Below the pieces are notes generated by a model. The model made no database searches and was not told the DNA's origin. It saw only the letters and a list, made by a program, of their open reading frames with translations. A DNA stretch of 64,000 nt from Bryobacteraceae bacterium (GTDB lineage Bacteria; Acidobacteriota; Terriglobia; Bryobacterales; Bryobacteraceae), in assembly GCA_019752335.1 (NCBI GenBank), contig JAIEMJ010000004.1, positions 1-64,000 of the forward strand. The letters run 5' to 3'. Below, in pieces: positions 1-8,548 of this stretch. Position 1 is the stretch's first letter. Every line of letters begins with the position of its first letter. A program made the position numbers and the translations under genes.

Positions 1-266
1 ACGATGGAGATCCCGCCCAGCAGGTCAGAACCGAACTCACGTTTCACGAGCTTGACGAGCAAGTCAGAGAGCATCGGCAGCCCACCAGCCACCAGGATGA
101 CCAGCAGCGGGAGGCGGGACGCGCTCGCTGAACTGTCGAAGCCGAAGCGCAAGACCAAATGGACGACGATACCCAACAGCGACAGAACCGCGATGATGGC
201 CGGCTTCCAGCCGGCCCAGTTAGGCCTGGGCCGCTCGGTGTTGGCGTTGAGGCCAGTTACGGGCAC
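1..266 (-). CDS. Heavy-metal P-type (P1B) ATPase, N-terminal fragment
   Basis: Only the first 88 codons are present; the gene runs off the left edge. The reading frame opens with GTG directly after the TAG stop of the anti-sigma gene, so no earlier in-frame start is possible. The product has two hydrophobic stretches (about residues 23-44 and 54-76), the second with a GGLPMLSDLL pattern, followed by REFGSDLLGGIS. This resembles the beginning of P1B metal ATPases that lack an N-terminal HMA domain, which pump transition metals out across the inner membrane. The catalytic DKTGT and CPx motifs lie outside the window, so the metal cannot be told. It is the third gene of a sigma / anti-sigma / ATPase operon. 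Confidence 0.72.
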   Translation of the reverse strand, partial: MPVTGLNANTERPRPNWAGWKPAIIAVLSLLGIVVHLVLRFGFDSSASASRLPLLVILVAGGLPMLSDLLVKLVKREFGSDLLGGISI

Positions 267-548
267 CTAAACACCCGACTCCTTCCGGCCCGCGATCATC
301 GTCTGGTAGGCATCCAGCAATTGATTCCTGGCCGCGTGCCCTAGCGGCTCCGGGAGTTCGGAGGGCCGGTACCGGCGGCACAGCTCGACGGTCTTGCGCA
401 AACTCTCATTGAATTCGATGCAGGGAGAGCAATCTGCTAAGTGCGCTTCAATCTGCGCGCACGACTCAGGAGGGAGTTCCAGATTCAGGTACTCGGAAAG
501 CAGGGAGAAGATCTCCTTGCATCTCTCATCATGCCGATGCATGGCCAT
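267..548 (-). CDS. Anti-sigma factor, zf-HC2-like
   Basis: A soluble 93-residue protein with an N-terminal Cys followed by an HLADCSPC motif (H-x3-C-x2-C), the zinc-binding signature of ZAS/zf-HC2 anti-sigma factors. No membrane segment is visible, so it would be a cytoplasmic zinc-dependent or redox/metal-responsive anti-sigma. The start at 548 is chosen because a good ribosome site (GAAGGGAG) lies about seven bases upstream; an upstream ATG at 584 would give a deeper overlap with the sigma gene. It overlaps the sigma gene by about 20 bases, suggesting translational coupling and 1:1 production. It presumably holds the adjacent ECF sigma factor. Confidence 0.8.
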   Translation of the reverse strand: MAMHRHDERCKEIFSLLSEYLNLELPPESCAQIEAHLADCSPCIEFNESLRKTVELCRRYRPSELPEPLGHAARNQLLDAYQTMIAGRKESGV

Positions 549-1158
549 CGCCGGCTCCCTTCGTGGCGGTCCGCAGGTAACCATCCAAAGTCTGCCGGAC
601 CGCTAAGCGGGCCCGATGCAGCCGGGTCTTCACGGCATCGGGGGATAAATCGAGAATCTGGGCGGTCTCCTGCGTCGAAAGGTCTTCAACGTCGCGCAGC
701 AGCAACACTGATTTATACGTTTCGGGTAACTCGCCAATGGCCGTTTGAAGCACCTGTTTCATTTCTGAATCGAGAACCTGCCGGTCCGGTAGCCGGGTCC
801 AATCGGCGATCTGAAGTTTGCGGTGCTCCCCTTCCTGGTCCGTCGAAGGTAAGAACTCGTCCAGGGATAGCTCCCGCGCCGGAGCGAAGACGCTCTTACG
901 CCGTTTCATCAGGCAGGCATTGCGGGCGATGCGGAAGACCCAGGGGCGAACCTGTTCCGGCTGGCGTAACTGATCGAAGTTTTCGAAGATCTTCAACAAG
1001 GCATCCTGCGCGACTTCCTCGGCGTCTTCACGCTGGCCGCACAACAGCCAACTGTAGTGGAAGATCTTGGCGCGAAAGTGGTCGACGAAATGGTCGAACG
1101 CCCGCGCATCCCCCGTGAGCAGCTGCCGCGCGAGTTCTGTTTCTGCTTGCCTTTCCAA
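529..1158 (-). CDS. ECF-type RNA polymerase sigma factor
   Basis: 209 residues. Sigma region 2 spans about residues 19-88 (FDHFVDHFRAKIFHYSW, DAEEVAQDALLKIF and the WVFRIARNACLMKRRK stretch) and region 4 about 136-190 (ELPETYKSVLLLRDVEDLS, then AVKTRLHRARLAVR, the helix-turn-helix). The start is TTG, with AAAGGCG a few bases upstream. It is the first gene of an operon with an anti-sigma factor and a metal ATPase and is divergent from an RND efflux operon, so it likely drives a metal or envelope-stress response. Target promoters are unknown. Confidence 0.9.
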   Translation of the reverse strand: MERQAETELARQLLTGDARAFDHFVDHFRAKIFHYSWLLCGQREDAEEVAQDALLKIFENFDQLRQPEQVRPWVFRIARNACLMKRRKSVFAPARELSLDEFLPSTDQEGEHRKLQIADWTRLPDRQVLDSEMKQVLQTAIGELPETYKSVLLLRDVEDLSTQETAQILDLSPDAVKTRLHRARLAVRQTLDGYLRTATKGAGDGHASA

Positions 1159-1170
1159 GTTCGCCTTTGA

Positions 1171-1232
1171 TTGTAGCTACTCCTACGACAGCCAGGATGC
1201 ATGCGAGAGAAAAAGGTGACAAAGGCTGTCAC
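1171..1232. promoter_or_regulatory. Candidate operator region between divergent efflux operons
   Basis: The short gap between the sigma gene and the TolC gene holds an inverted repeat GTGACA-N5-TGTCAC (1216-1221 and 1227-1232), and a second dyad in which GTAG (1173-1176) faces CTAC (1177-1180 and 1183-1186). Both sit where the two divergent promoters must be. A shared repressor, or autoregulation by the ECF sigma, is inference. Confidence 0.4.
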
Positions 1233-1266
1233 TTTGACGATGAAAGTGCATCTCCGTGCCAGAAGC

Positions 1267-2631
1267 ATGAAAAACGTTTTCCTACTGGCGGTGATTGGCG
1301 TGCTGCCAGATTCAGCGCAGATGCCGCCCCCTGACCCGCTTTCGCTAAAGGACGCAGTTCGGATGGCGATGGACAAGAATCCGTCGTTGGCCGCGGCATT
1401 CGCGGCCGGGCAAGCCGCGGAAAGCCGGATCGCTCAGGCGCGCGCCGGCCACTTGCCGAAGGTGAACTACGCCGAGTCCTGGAGCCGAAGCGACAATCCG
1501 GTTTCTGTTTTCTCCTCCCTCCTGACGCAACGGCGATTCGGGGCCAGTAATTTCCAGATCGAGAGCCTGAACCGTCCCGGCTTTTTGAATAACTTCCAAT
1601 CGCAAGTGACCGCCGACCAAACGCTCTACGACGCCGGCCAAGCAAAGCACGCCATGCGCGCAGCCGAGCTACAGAAGGGTCTCACCCGCGAGGATGGCCG
1701 CCGCATGCAAATGGAGGTTACGGCCACCGTTGTCCGCGCCTACTACGACGCACTGTTGAGCATGGAGCAATTGAAGGCGACCGCACAGGCCATGCGCTCC
1801 GCGCAAGCAGATCTTGAACGGGCCCAAGCCATCCGGGCGGCAGGGATGTCCACGGAGGTGGATGGGCTGTCGATCCGCGTTCATCTCTCGATGCTGCGTG
1901 AGCAGCAGATCCGCCGGGAAGCCGACCTCGAAGTGGCGCGCGCCGCCTTGAATGACGCACTCGGCTTGCCGCTCGATACGGCGCATGAGCTTACCGCCAG
2001 TCTGGCTACGATGGCCACCGCGCCGAGAAAACTGACGGACCACGAACGAAGCGCCCTCGACGAACGCCCGGAAGCGCGGCAAGTGAAGCTCGCCATCAGC
2101 CTCGCCCAAAACCAAGCCGCGGCCGCGCGCAGCAGCCTTTTGCCGCAGATTGGCCTGCGCGCCGCCTTCGAGGCTGACCGGCAGCGCCTTTACGATCGCG
2201 GTGGAATCAATTGGCTCGTGTCAGTTGGACTGCGTTGGAATCTGTTCAACGGCTTCGGCGACCAGGCGCGCCGTGACGAGAGTAAGTTTGCTCTGCGCCG
2301 AAGCGAGGCCGAAGCGGCCCAAGCCGGCTCTGCCATCCGTATGCAGGTACGCCGTGCTTTCGCCGATCTGCGAGCCGCGCAGCAGCGCATTGAGGTGGCC
2401 GGCGCCTCGGTCGACGAGGCAACCGAAAGCCTGCGGATTACTCAGGACCGTTATGCCGCCGGCCTCAGCAGTGTGACCGACCTGCTGCGTACCGAGACCG
2501 CCGTGCTCGAAGCCCGCACCCGGCACCTGGGCGCGATTCATGATTCCCGGATCGCGGCCATCATGCTGGAACTGGCGGCCGGCACGCTGTCCGTAGACTC
2601 AGAAGCGTTGAACGAGGGGGCACGACCATGA
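1267..2631 (+). CDS. TolC-family outer membrane efflux protein
   Basis: Outer-membrane channel of a tripartite efflux pump. The start at 1267 gives a signal peptide (MKNVFLLAVIGVLPDSAQ); an ATG at 1240 would add nine residues. The mature part begins with the usual OEP lead-in (PLSLKDAVRMAMDKNPSL) and shows two long alanine- and glutamine-rich helical repeats, with the repeat 2 pattern SITDLL-like (RYAAGLSSVTDLLRTETAVLEA) near the C-terminus. Length is typical. It is the first gene of a four-gene operon and its stop overlaps the adaptor start (ATGA). Confidence 0.9.
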   Translation: MKNVFLLAVIGVLPDSAQMPPPDPLSLKDAVRMAMDKNPSLAAAFAAGQAAESRIAQARAGHLPKVNYAESWSRSDNPVSVFSSLLTQRRFGASNFQIESLNRPGFLNNFQSQVTADQTLYDAGQAKHAMRAAELQKGLTREDGRRMQMEVTATVVRAYYDALLSMEQLKATAQAMRSAQADLERAQAIRAAGMSTEVDGLSIRVHLSMLREQQIRREADLEVARAALNDALGLPLDTAHELTASLATMATAPRKLTDHERSALDERPEARQVKLAISLAQNQAAAARSSLLPQIGLRAAFEADRQRLYDRGGINWLVSVGLRWNLFNGFGDQARRDESKFALRRSEAEAAQAGSAIRMQVRRAFADLRAAQQRIEVAGASVDEATESLRITQDRYAAGLSSVTDLLRTETAVLEARTRHLGAIHDSRIAAIMLELAAGTLSVDSEALNEGARP

Positions 2632-3764
2632 AACGGTTGGCGATACCGGCCATGCTATGTCTGATCGGGTGCGGGCCATCACCGAAGGAGCGGCCGGCTA
2701 CTGTCTCTACGCCCGTGGCCGTGGAGACGGTGACGGTTTCCTCAAAAGAGTGGCCCTTGATTTACGAGGTTACCGGCACGGTGCGAGCCCGCACCACCAC
2801 CAACATCTCCGCGAAGTTCATGGGTTACGTACGCGAGGTGAAGGTGCAAGCGAGTGATCGCGTGCGGGAGGGCCAGTTGTTGGTGGGTTTGGATTCGCGT
2901 GATTTGGACATCGGTTCACGGCGCGCGGAGGCCGCCCGCGAGTCAGTTCGCAGCGCCATGCCGGAAGCCGATAGCGCCATGGCGGCTGCCCAGGCCAACC
3001 TCGATCTGGCCCGGGTGACCTTCGGCCGCATGCAGGAGTTGTTCCAGAAGAAGTCCATCTCAAACCAGGAGTTCGACGAAGCAGCGGCGAAGTTGAAATC
3101 GGCGCAGGCCGCCCAAGAAATGGCCCGTGGGCGGCGCCTGCAGTTAGACGCGAAGCTGGCCGAGGTGGATCAGGAGGTAAGTTCTAACTTGGTGAGCCGC
3201 AGTTACGCCAACCTACGGGCGCCCTTTGCGGGCGTCGTGACGGCGCGATCCGTTGAGCCCGGTGTCTTGGCCATTCCCGGAACGCCGCTGCTGACGTTGG
3301 AACGCGAGGGTACGTATCGGTTGGAGGCGCCGGTGGATGAGTCTCGCCTGGGAGCGATCCGGGTGGGTCAGGCAGTTTCGGTGACATTGGACAACATCGA
3401 TCAGCCGGTGGAGGCCCGTGTCTCCGAAGTTGTCCCCTCCGTGGACGCGGCTTCCCGGTCCTACCTCATCAAGATCGACCTGCCCTCGCTCGCCCTTTTA
3501 CGCTCTGGAGTTTTTGGACGCGCCGCGTTCCGCCTGGGAAGCCGCAGCGTCCTAGAGATTCCCGCGGCGGCGGTCATGGACCAAGGTCAGTTGCAATCGG
3601 TGATGGTTGCAGAGAGCGGCGTTGCCCGGACGCGACTCATCACCGCTGGGCAACGGAGTGGAGCGCGACTCGAGGTGCTCTCGGGCCTGTCGCCCGGAGA
3701 GCGACTGATCTTCCCGCTGCTGCCGGGCATGGCCGACGGAGCGAAGATCGAGGTGCGCCCGTGA
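2628..3764 (+). CDS. RND efflux periplasmic adaptor (membrane fusion protein), lipoprotein
   Basis: Links the inner-membrane RND pump to the TolC channel. The N-terminus has a lipobox (LIGC, Cys about 15), so it should be lipid anchored. Then come a barrel-sandwich part ([20 protein letters not shown]), a coiled-coil hairpin with [18 protein letters not shown], the second lipoyl half ([20 protein letters not shown]) and beta-barrel/proximal domains. The LFxKKSISxQEFD hairpin tip is typical of adaptors for AcrB/HAE-type pumps. Overlaps both neighbours by four bases. Confidence 0.92.
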   Translation: MKRLAIPAMLCLIGCGPSPKERPATVSTPVAVETVTVSSKEWPLIYEVTGTVRARTTTNISAKFMGYVREVKVQASDRVREGQLLVGLDSRDLDIGSRRAEAARESVRSAMPEADSAMAAAQANLDLARVTFGRMQELFQKKSISNQEFDEAAAKLKSAQAAQEMARGRRLQLDAKLAEVDQEVSSNLVSRSYANLRAPFAGVVTARSVEPGVLAIPGTPLLTLEREGTYRLEAPVDESRLGAIRVGQAVSVTLDNIDQPVEARVSEVVPSVDAASRSYLIKIDLPSLALLRSGVFGRAAFRLGSRSVLEIPAAAVMDQGQLQSVMVAESGVARTRLITAGQRSGARLEVLSGLSPGERLIFPLLPGMADGAKIEVRP

Positions 3765-6700
3765 AACCGGGCCTGGGCGTCGCGGGAAAGTTCGCTGGAG
3801 TTTGGATTGGCTCCAAGCTGACGCCCCTCGTCATCATTGGCTCGATGCTACTGGGGTTGCTGGCCGTCTGGAAACTGCCCAGGGAAGAAGAGCCGCAAAT
3901 CAATGTCCCAATGGTGGATGTCTTCGTCCAAATGCCCGGTGCCTCGGCCCGGGAAGTGGAGGAACGCGTGACGAAGCCGATGGAGAAGTTGCTCTGGGAG
4001 ATTCCTGGCGTCGAGTACGTCTACTCCACCTCGAGTCCTGGACGGGCCGTCGTCATTGTCCGTTTTCTCGTCGGACAGGAGGAAGAGAAAAGCCTGGCGC
4101 GTCTGACGCAGAAGCTCAACGCCAACCTGGATCGCATTCCGCCCGGCGCATCGTTGCCGCTGGTGAAGCCGCGCTCCATTGACGATGTGCCGATTCTCGC
4201 GCTCACTTTTTGGAGCGGCCGTTACGGCGACCGCGACTTGCGGCGCATCGCCGCTCAAGTGGAAGATACGGTGAAGCAGACGCCGGACGTCTCGGCGGTC
4301 GCCCTGATCGGGGGACAGCGCCGGGAAATCACGATTGCTCTCGACCCTGCTCGTCTCGCTGCCTACCAGGTAAGCCCGCTGCAAGTAACTGGCGCCTTCG
4401 GATTCACGAATCGCCGTCTGCCGGCCGGTGAATTCGCGAGCGGCAATCGCCAGTACATCCTGGAGGCCGGTTCGTTCCTCCGCACCGCGGCCGACGTCAG
4501 CAACGTCATCGTGGGCGTCAACCACGGCCGGCCGGTTTTTGTTCGCGACATCGCACAAGTTGCCGATCATGGTGAAGAGCCGTCACAGTACGTGCGCTTC
4601 TCCCAGGGCCAAGGCTTTTATCCCGCCGTGACGATGGCCGTCTCCAAGCGCAAAGGCACCAATGCGGTAACCGTCGGCGAAGAAGTCTTGCGGCGCTTGG
4701 AGCCATTGCGCGGTACAGTTATCCCCTCCGGCGTTGAGGTGACTCTCACACGAAATTATGGCGACACAGCCAGGGATAAAGCGAACGAGTTGCTGTGGCA
4801 CATGCTGATTGCTGTAGTGTCGGTGAGCCTGCTGATTGCCCTCACTCTCGGGTTCCGTGAATCCCTCATTGTATTCACGGCGATTCCCGTTACGCTGGCG
4901 CTGACGCTGACGGTCTTCTACCTCTATGGCTACACACTGAACCGCATCACGCTTTTCGCGCTGATCTTCTCCATCGGCATTCTGGTGGATGACGCGATCG
5001 TCGTGGTGGAGAACATTGTACGGCATTGGCGAATGGCGGCTAACCAGCAGCGGCCGCCGTATGAGGTGGCGTTGGAGGCGGTGGACGAGGTGGGGAATCC
5101 GACGATCCTCGCCACGCTAGCCGTCGTGGCGGCGATCCTGCCGATGGCCTTCGTGGGAGGACTGATGGGCCCTTACATGCGGCCCATTCCGGTAGGTGCT
5201 TCCGCGGCCATGCTCTTCTCGCTGCTGGTGGCGTTCATCGTCACTCCGTGGGCGGCGGTGCGACTGCTGAAGCCTGGCGGACACCACGCCGACGAACGGG
5301 AAGGATTTGTCACCCGGGCCTATCGCGTCTTCATGGGCGCCCTGCTGCATCGGCCCACGCGGCGCTGGGCCTTCCTCGGCGGTGTCGTGGCCCTGTTGAT
5401 CGCTTCGATATCTCTCTTTTACTTCGCCCTGGTGAAAGTAAAGATGTTGCCCTTTGACAATAAAAGCGAGTTCCAGGTAATCGTTGACATGCCCAACGGC
5501 ACAACGCTGGAGGAGACGGCAAGAGTTACTCAGTTACTGGCCACCGAGATTCAACAGCAGCAAGAAGTGGTCAACGTCCAAACTTACACGGGTACGGCGT
5601 CTCCTTACAACTTCAACGGACTGGTCCGTCACTCCTACCTGCGCCGCGGACCAAACGTGGCTGACATCCAGGTGAATCTCCTTCCGAAGGAGCAACGGGA
5701 TCGGCAAAGCCATGAGATCGCCAAACAAGTTCGTTCGCGAATCGGGGCCCTGGCGGCTCGCCATGGCGCCCGGCTCAAGGTTTCCGAAGTGCCGCCCGGA
5801 CCTCCGGTGCTGCAGACGCTAGTGGCGGAAGTGTACGGGCCGACCCTGGACGGCCGGGTGGCGCTGGCCCGTCAAGTGCGCGATCTCTTCCGGAGAACCG
5901 CTGGCGTGGTGGACGTCGATTGGTATGTAGAGGACGACCAAACTAAGTACAGGTTGTCGGTTGACCGCGAGAAGGCCGCCATGAATGGCATCTCCGAGGA
6001 TGATATCGCGCGCACCGTGCAAGTTGCTTCGGCAGGCTATGCGGCAGGCCTACTCCATCAGGATTCAGAAAAAGAGGAGGTAGCGCTAACCGTCCGGCTG
6101 GATCGCGCGAGCCGCTCCGATCTGGAGCGCATCGGGCGTTTGAAGGTGGGTGCGCCACAGGTCGCACTCAGCGAGTTGGTGCGGCGGGAGCCCGCCATCG
6201 AAGACAAGAGTATCTACCACAAGAACCTCATGCCGGTTACGTATGTCACCGCCGATATTGCCGGTGAAATTGAAAGTCCGGTCTACGCGGTGCTGCAGTT
6301 AGGTCCGCGAATCGACGAAGTCAGAATCCCGGCAGGTTACCAAATCGAGCAGCATATGGCCGCGATGCCAACCGATCCGGGACGTTACTCCATGAAGTGG
6401 GATGGCGAGTGGCATATCACGTACGAGGTCTTCCGCGACCTGGGCTTCGCCTTTGGCATCGTCCTCGTCCTGATTTATGGCCTCGTCGTCGGGTGGTTCC
6501 AGTCGTTCCTCACTCCGGTGATCATCATGGCGGCGATCCCGTTTTCGCTGGCCGGCATTCTGCCGGCCCATGGACTGATGTCGGCCTTCTTCACGGCTAC
6601 GTCGATGATCGGCTTCATTGCCGGCGCCGGAATCGTGGTCCGAAACTCGATCATCCTGGTGGACTTCATCGAGCTACGACTCGCGGAAGGCATGCCGCTC

Positions 6701-6919
6701 GACGAAGCCGTTATCGACGCCGGGGCCGTGCGTTTCCGCCCCATGATGCTCACCGCCGCCGCCGTCGTGGTGGGCTCCTCGGTGATCCTTTTCGACCCCA
6801 TTTTTCAGGGTTTGGCCATTGCTCTCATGGCGGGCGAGATTGCCTCGTTGCTCCTCTCCCGCATGACCGTTCCCGTATTGTTCTACCTCTTACACAATTC
6901 CCGGAGAAGACTATCATGA
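3761..6919 (+). CDS. RND multidrug/metal efflux inner-membrane transporter (AcrB/HAE1 superfamily)
   Basis: 1052 residues, the usual RND length, with GTG start overlapping the adaptor stop. Twelve-helix architecture with two large periplasmic loops. Transmembrane helix 4 reads [13 protein letters not shown], with the proton-relay aspartate pair at 410-411 matching AcrB Asp407/408; the pseudo-repeat [15 protein letters not shown] is near residue 960. The VDD motif is that of HAE-type (drug) pumps rather than the CusA heavy-metal type, although the neighbouring P1B ATPase suggests a metal context. Substrate cannot be decided from sequence. Confidence 0.92.
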   Translation: MKPGLGVAGKFAGVWIGSKLTPLVIIGSMLLGLLAVWKLPREEEPQINVPMVDVFVQMPGASAREVEERVTKPMEKLLWEIPGVEYVYSTSSPGRAVVIVRFLVGQEEEKSLARLTQKLNANLDRIPPGASLPLVKPRSIDDVPILALTFWSGRYGDRDLRRIAAQVEDTVKQTPDVSAVALIGGQRREITIALDPARLAAYQVSPLQVTGAFGFTNRRLPAGEFASGNRQYILEAGSFLRTAADVSNVIVGVNHGRPVFVRDIAQVADHGEEPSQYVRFSQGQGFYPAVTMAVSKRKGTNAVTVGEEVLRRLEPLRGTVIPSGVEVTLTRNYGDTARDKANELLWHMLIAVVSVSLLIALTLGFRESLIVFTAIPVTLALTLTVFYLYGYTLNRITLFALIFSIGILVDDAIVVVENIVRHWRMAANQQRPPYEVALEAVDEVGNPTILATLAVVAAILPMAFVGGLMGPYMRPIPVGASAAMLFSLLVAFIVTPWAAVRLLKPGGHHADEREGFVTRAYRVFMGALLHRPTRRWAFLGGVVALLIASISLFYFALVKVKMLPFDNKSEFQVIVDMPNGTTLEETARVTQLLATEIQQQQEVVNVQTYTGTASPYNFNGLVRHSYLRRGPNVADIQVNLLPKEQRDRQSHEIAKQVRSRIGALAARHGARLKVSEVPPGPPVLQTLVAEVYGPTLDGRVALARQVRDLFRRTAGVVDVDWYVEDDQTKYRLSVDREKAAMNGISEDDIARTVQVASAGYAAGLLHQDSEKEEVALTVRLDRASRSDLERIGRLKVGAPQVALSELVRREPAIEDKSIYHKNLMPVTYVTADIAGEIESPVYAVLQLGPRIDEVRIPAGYQIEQHMAAMPTDPGRYSMKWDGEWHITYEVFRDLGFAFGIVLVLIYGLVVGWFQSFLTPVIIMAAIPFSLAGILPAHGLMSAFFTATSMIGFIAGAGIVVRNSIILVDFIELRLAEGMPLDEAVIDAGAVRFRPMMLTAAAVVVGSSVILFDPIFQGLAIALMAGEIASLLLSRMTVPVLFYLLHNSRRRLS

Positions 6920-7107
6920 CCGTTGACCGTTACCTACGCCTCATCGCAGGCGCGCTTGTTCTCGTGAGCCTTGCGCTGGGTTACTGGGCCAATCCCACCT
7001 GGTATCTTTTTACCGCTTTCGTCGGGCTCAACCTGTTTCAATCCGCCTTCACCAATTGGTGCCCGATGATGACTATCTTGCGGAAGCTCGGCGTCTCTGA
7101 TCGCTAA
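6916..7107 (+). CDS. DUF2892 (YgaP-like) small membrane protein
   Basis: 63 residues, two transmembrane helices ([16 protein letters not shown] and [17 protein letters not shown]) followed by [15 protein letters not shown]. This FTxWCPM pattern is the DUF2892 family, also found as the membrane tail of YgaP rhodanese. The ATG overlaps the RND stop (ATGA), so it is translationally coupled as the last gene of the efflux operon. Such proteins often ride with metal or sulfur genes; their role is not established. The single Cys could bind metal or thiol (inference). Confidence 0.85.
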   Translation: MTVDRYLRLIAGALVLVSLALGYWANPTWYLFTAFVGLNLFQSAFTNWCPMMTILRKLGVSDR

Positions 7108-7189
7108 ACATCCATGCCTCGTTGCGATTACCGCGGTGTGTTCCGGTTGGCAAGCCTGATGCGGCGAAGCTGGCCAACCCGCCGTTCAG

Positions 7190-8548
7190 CTACCGCCGCG
7201 GGCGGGGGCCGAAGCGTTTTACCAGGTAGTCGACGATTTCGTCTTTTTCGTTGGGCTTGACGTTGGCGCCCCAGTTCGTCATCTTGGTGACTTCGCGATC
7301 CCACTGCGCCCGCGTCAGACGCTGCTGCGCGATGGGCTTCTCGTCGTGGCAGGCGAGGCACTTCTCTTTGAAGGCCGCCAGGTCCGGCACATTCGGCGGC
7401 GGGGCCGGGGCGGCTTTCGCAATCGGGGACTCGGTGACGTCCACCGCCACGCGATGGACCACGTTCCAGAGGTAACCCGAGGGGTTCCATTCGGGCTCAA
7501 AGGGTTGGCTATCGCCGGAGACGTCGCGGGCGCGGGCCATCAGGACGTAGTGGCCGGTGGTGGAGGGGGTCCAGGTGTGGCTCCACTGCCGCCAGCCAAA
7601 GATGTGCTTCTCCGCGCCGAGGGCCGCCGGCTGCCAGGTGCGGCCGCGGTCGACGGAGACCTCGACGCGTGCCACGGGCGACAGGCCGCTCCAGGCGACG
7701 CCGGAGATGCGCACCGGCTTGCCCGGGCTCACCGCGCTACCGTCGCGCGGCATGGCGATGACGCTCTTGATGTGCAGATTTTCGACCGGCTTCATCTGCG
7801 CGGGATCGACGGCCACGCCCGGCGTCACTGGCTTGCCCGGATGCCGGTAGGCGGTCTTCATGAAGAAACCGTCGAACTCGGCGTCGAGAATCGTGATGTT
7901 GGTGAGCCACTTCACCCAGCAATCGCCGGCCCAGCCGGGCACGACGACGCGCAGCGGAAAGCCGTGCGACACGGGCAGCGTTTCGCCGTTCATCTCGTAG
8001 GCGAGGAGCGTGTTGGGGTCGAGGGCCTTGGCCAGCGGGATGGTGCGTTGGAAGTCCGGCATTTTGCCGACGGGGGTATCGCCGCCGTTGAAGAGCACGT
8101 ATTTGCCGGCGGCGGTGACGCCGGCCTTCTTGAGGACGTCGGCGAGGCGGACGCCGCGCCACTTCGCGTTGCCGACGGCGCCGTGTTCCCACTGCAAGCC
8201 GACGATGGCCGGCTCATAGAAGGAGCGGCCGTTGCCCGCGCACTCGCAGACGCTTACCAGTTCGGTGGCGGGCATCTTTTTCAGGTCGTCGAGCGACAGC
8301 GTGAGCTTGCTGGCCACCGTGCCGCCCACTTCCAGGCTGAACGTCTCCGCCTTCATATTGGGCGTGTAGTGATGCGTGCGCACGTAGAAACGGTCAATGG
8401 GCGTGAGGTAGTCGGCGAAGCCGTCCAGGTCCATTTCGATGTCGAACGGGCGCGTGGACATCACGCGGCCGTCGCGTTTGGGCGTGTCCGCCGTCCAGAG
8501 AAGAGGGGCGCCAGCGAGGGCGGAGAGGAATAAGCGTCGATTGGTCAT
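7190..8548 (-). CDS. Molybdopterin sulfite oxidase fused to a C-terminal cytochrome c
   Basis: 452 residues. N-terminal twin-arginine leader (TNRRLFLSALAGAPLL), then a sulfite-oxidase molybdopterin domain with the Mo-ligand loop CECAGNGRSF (Cys103 the likely ligand), the HGFPLRVVVPGWAGDCWVKW dimer-domain entry, and a Mo-co dimerisation domain (about 255-370). After a Pro-rich linker a c-type heme site CLACH is at 397-401, followed by about 50 residues including candidate axial Met. Expected to oxidise sulfite (or another oxyanion/S-oxide) in the periplasm and pass electrons to its own heme. Start overlaps the upstream kinase gene stop (ATGA). Confidence 0.88.
   Translation of the reverse strand: MTNRRLFLSALAGAPLLWTADTPKRDGRVMSTRPFDIEMDLDGFADYLTPIDRFYVRTHHYTPNMKAETFSLEVGGTVASKLTLSLDDLKKMPATELVSVCECAGNGRSFYEPAIVGLQWEHGAVGNAKWRGVRLADVLKKAGVTAAGKYVLFNGGDTPVGKMPDFQRTIPLAKALDPNTLLAYEMNGETLPVSHGFPLRVVVPGWAGDCWVKWLTNITILDAEFDGFFMKTAYRHPGKPVTPGVAVDPAQMKPVENLHIKSVIAMPRDGSAVSPGKPVRISGVAWSGLSPVARVEVSVDRGRTWQPAALGAEKHIFGWRQWSHTWTPSTTGHYVLMARARDVSGDSQPFEPEWNPSGYLWNVVHRVAVDVTESPIAKAAPAPPPNVPDLAAFKEKCLACHDEKPIAQQRLTRAQWDREVTKMTNWGANVKPNEKDEIVDYLVKRFGPRPRR

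Noticed and set aside
6397-6915. Long upstream extension of the DUF2892 frame
   Set aside because: It runs inside the RND gene in another frame; the family sequence begins at the ATG at 6916.
7346-8533. 395-residue plus-strand frame across the sulfite oxidase gene
   Set aside because: Antisense to a gene with clear molybdopterin and heme motifs; composition is typical of a shadow frame.
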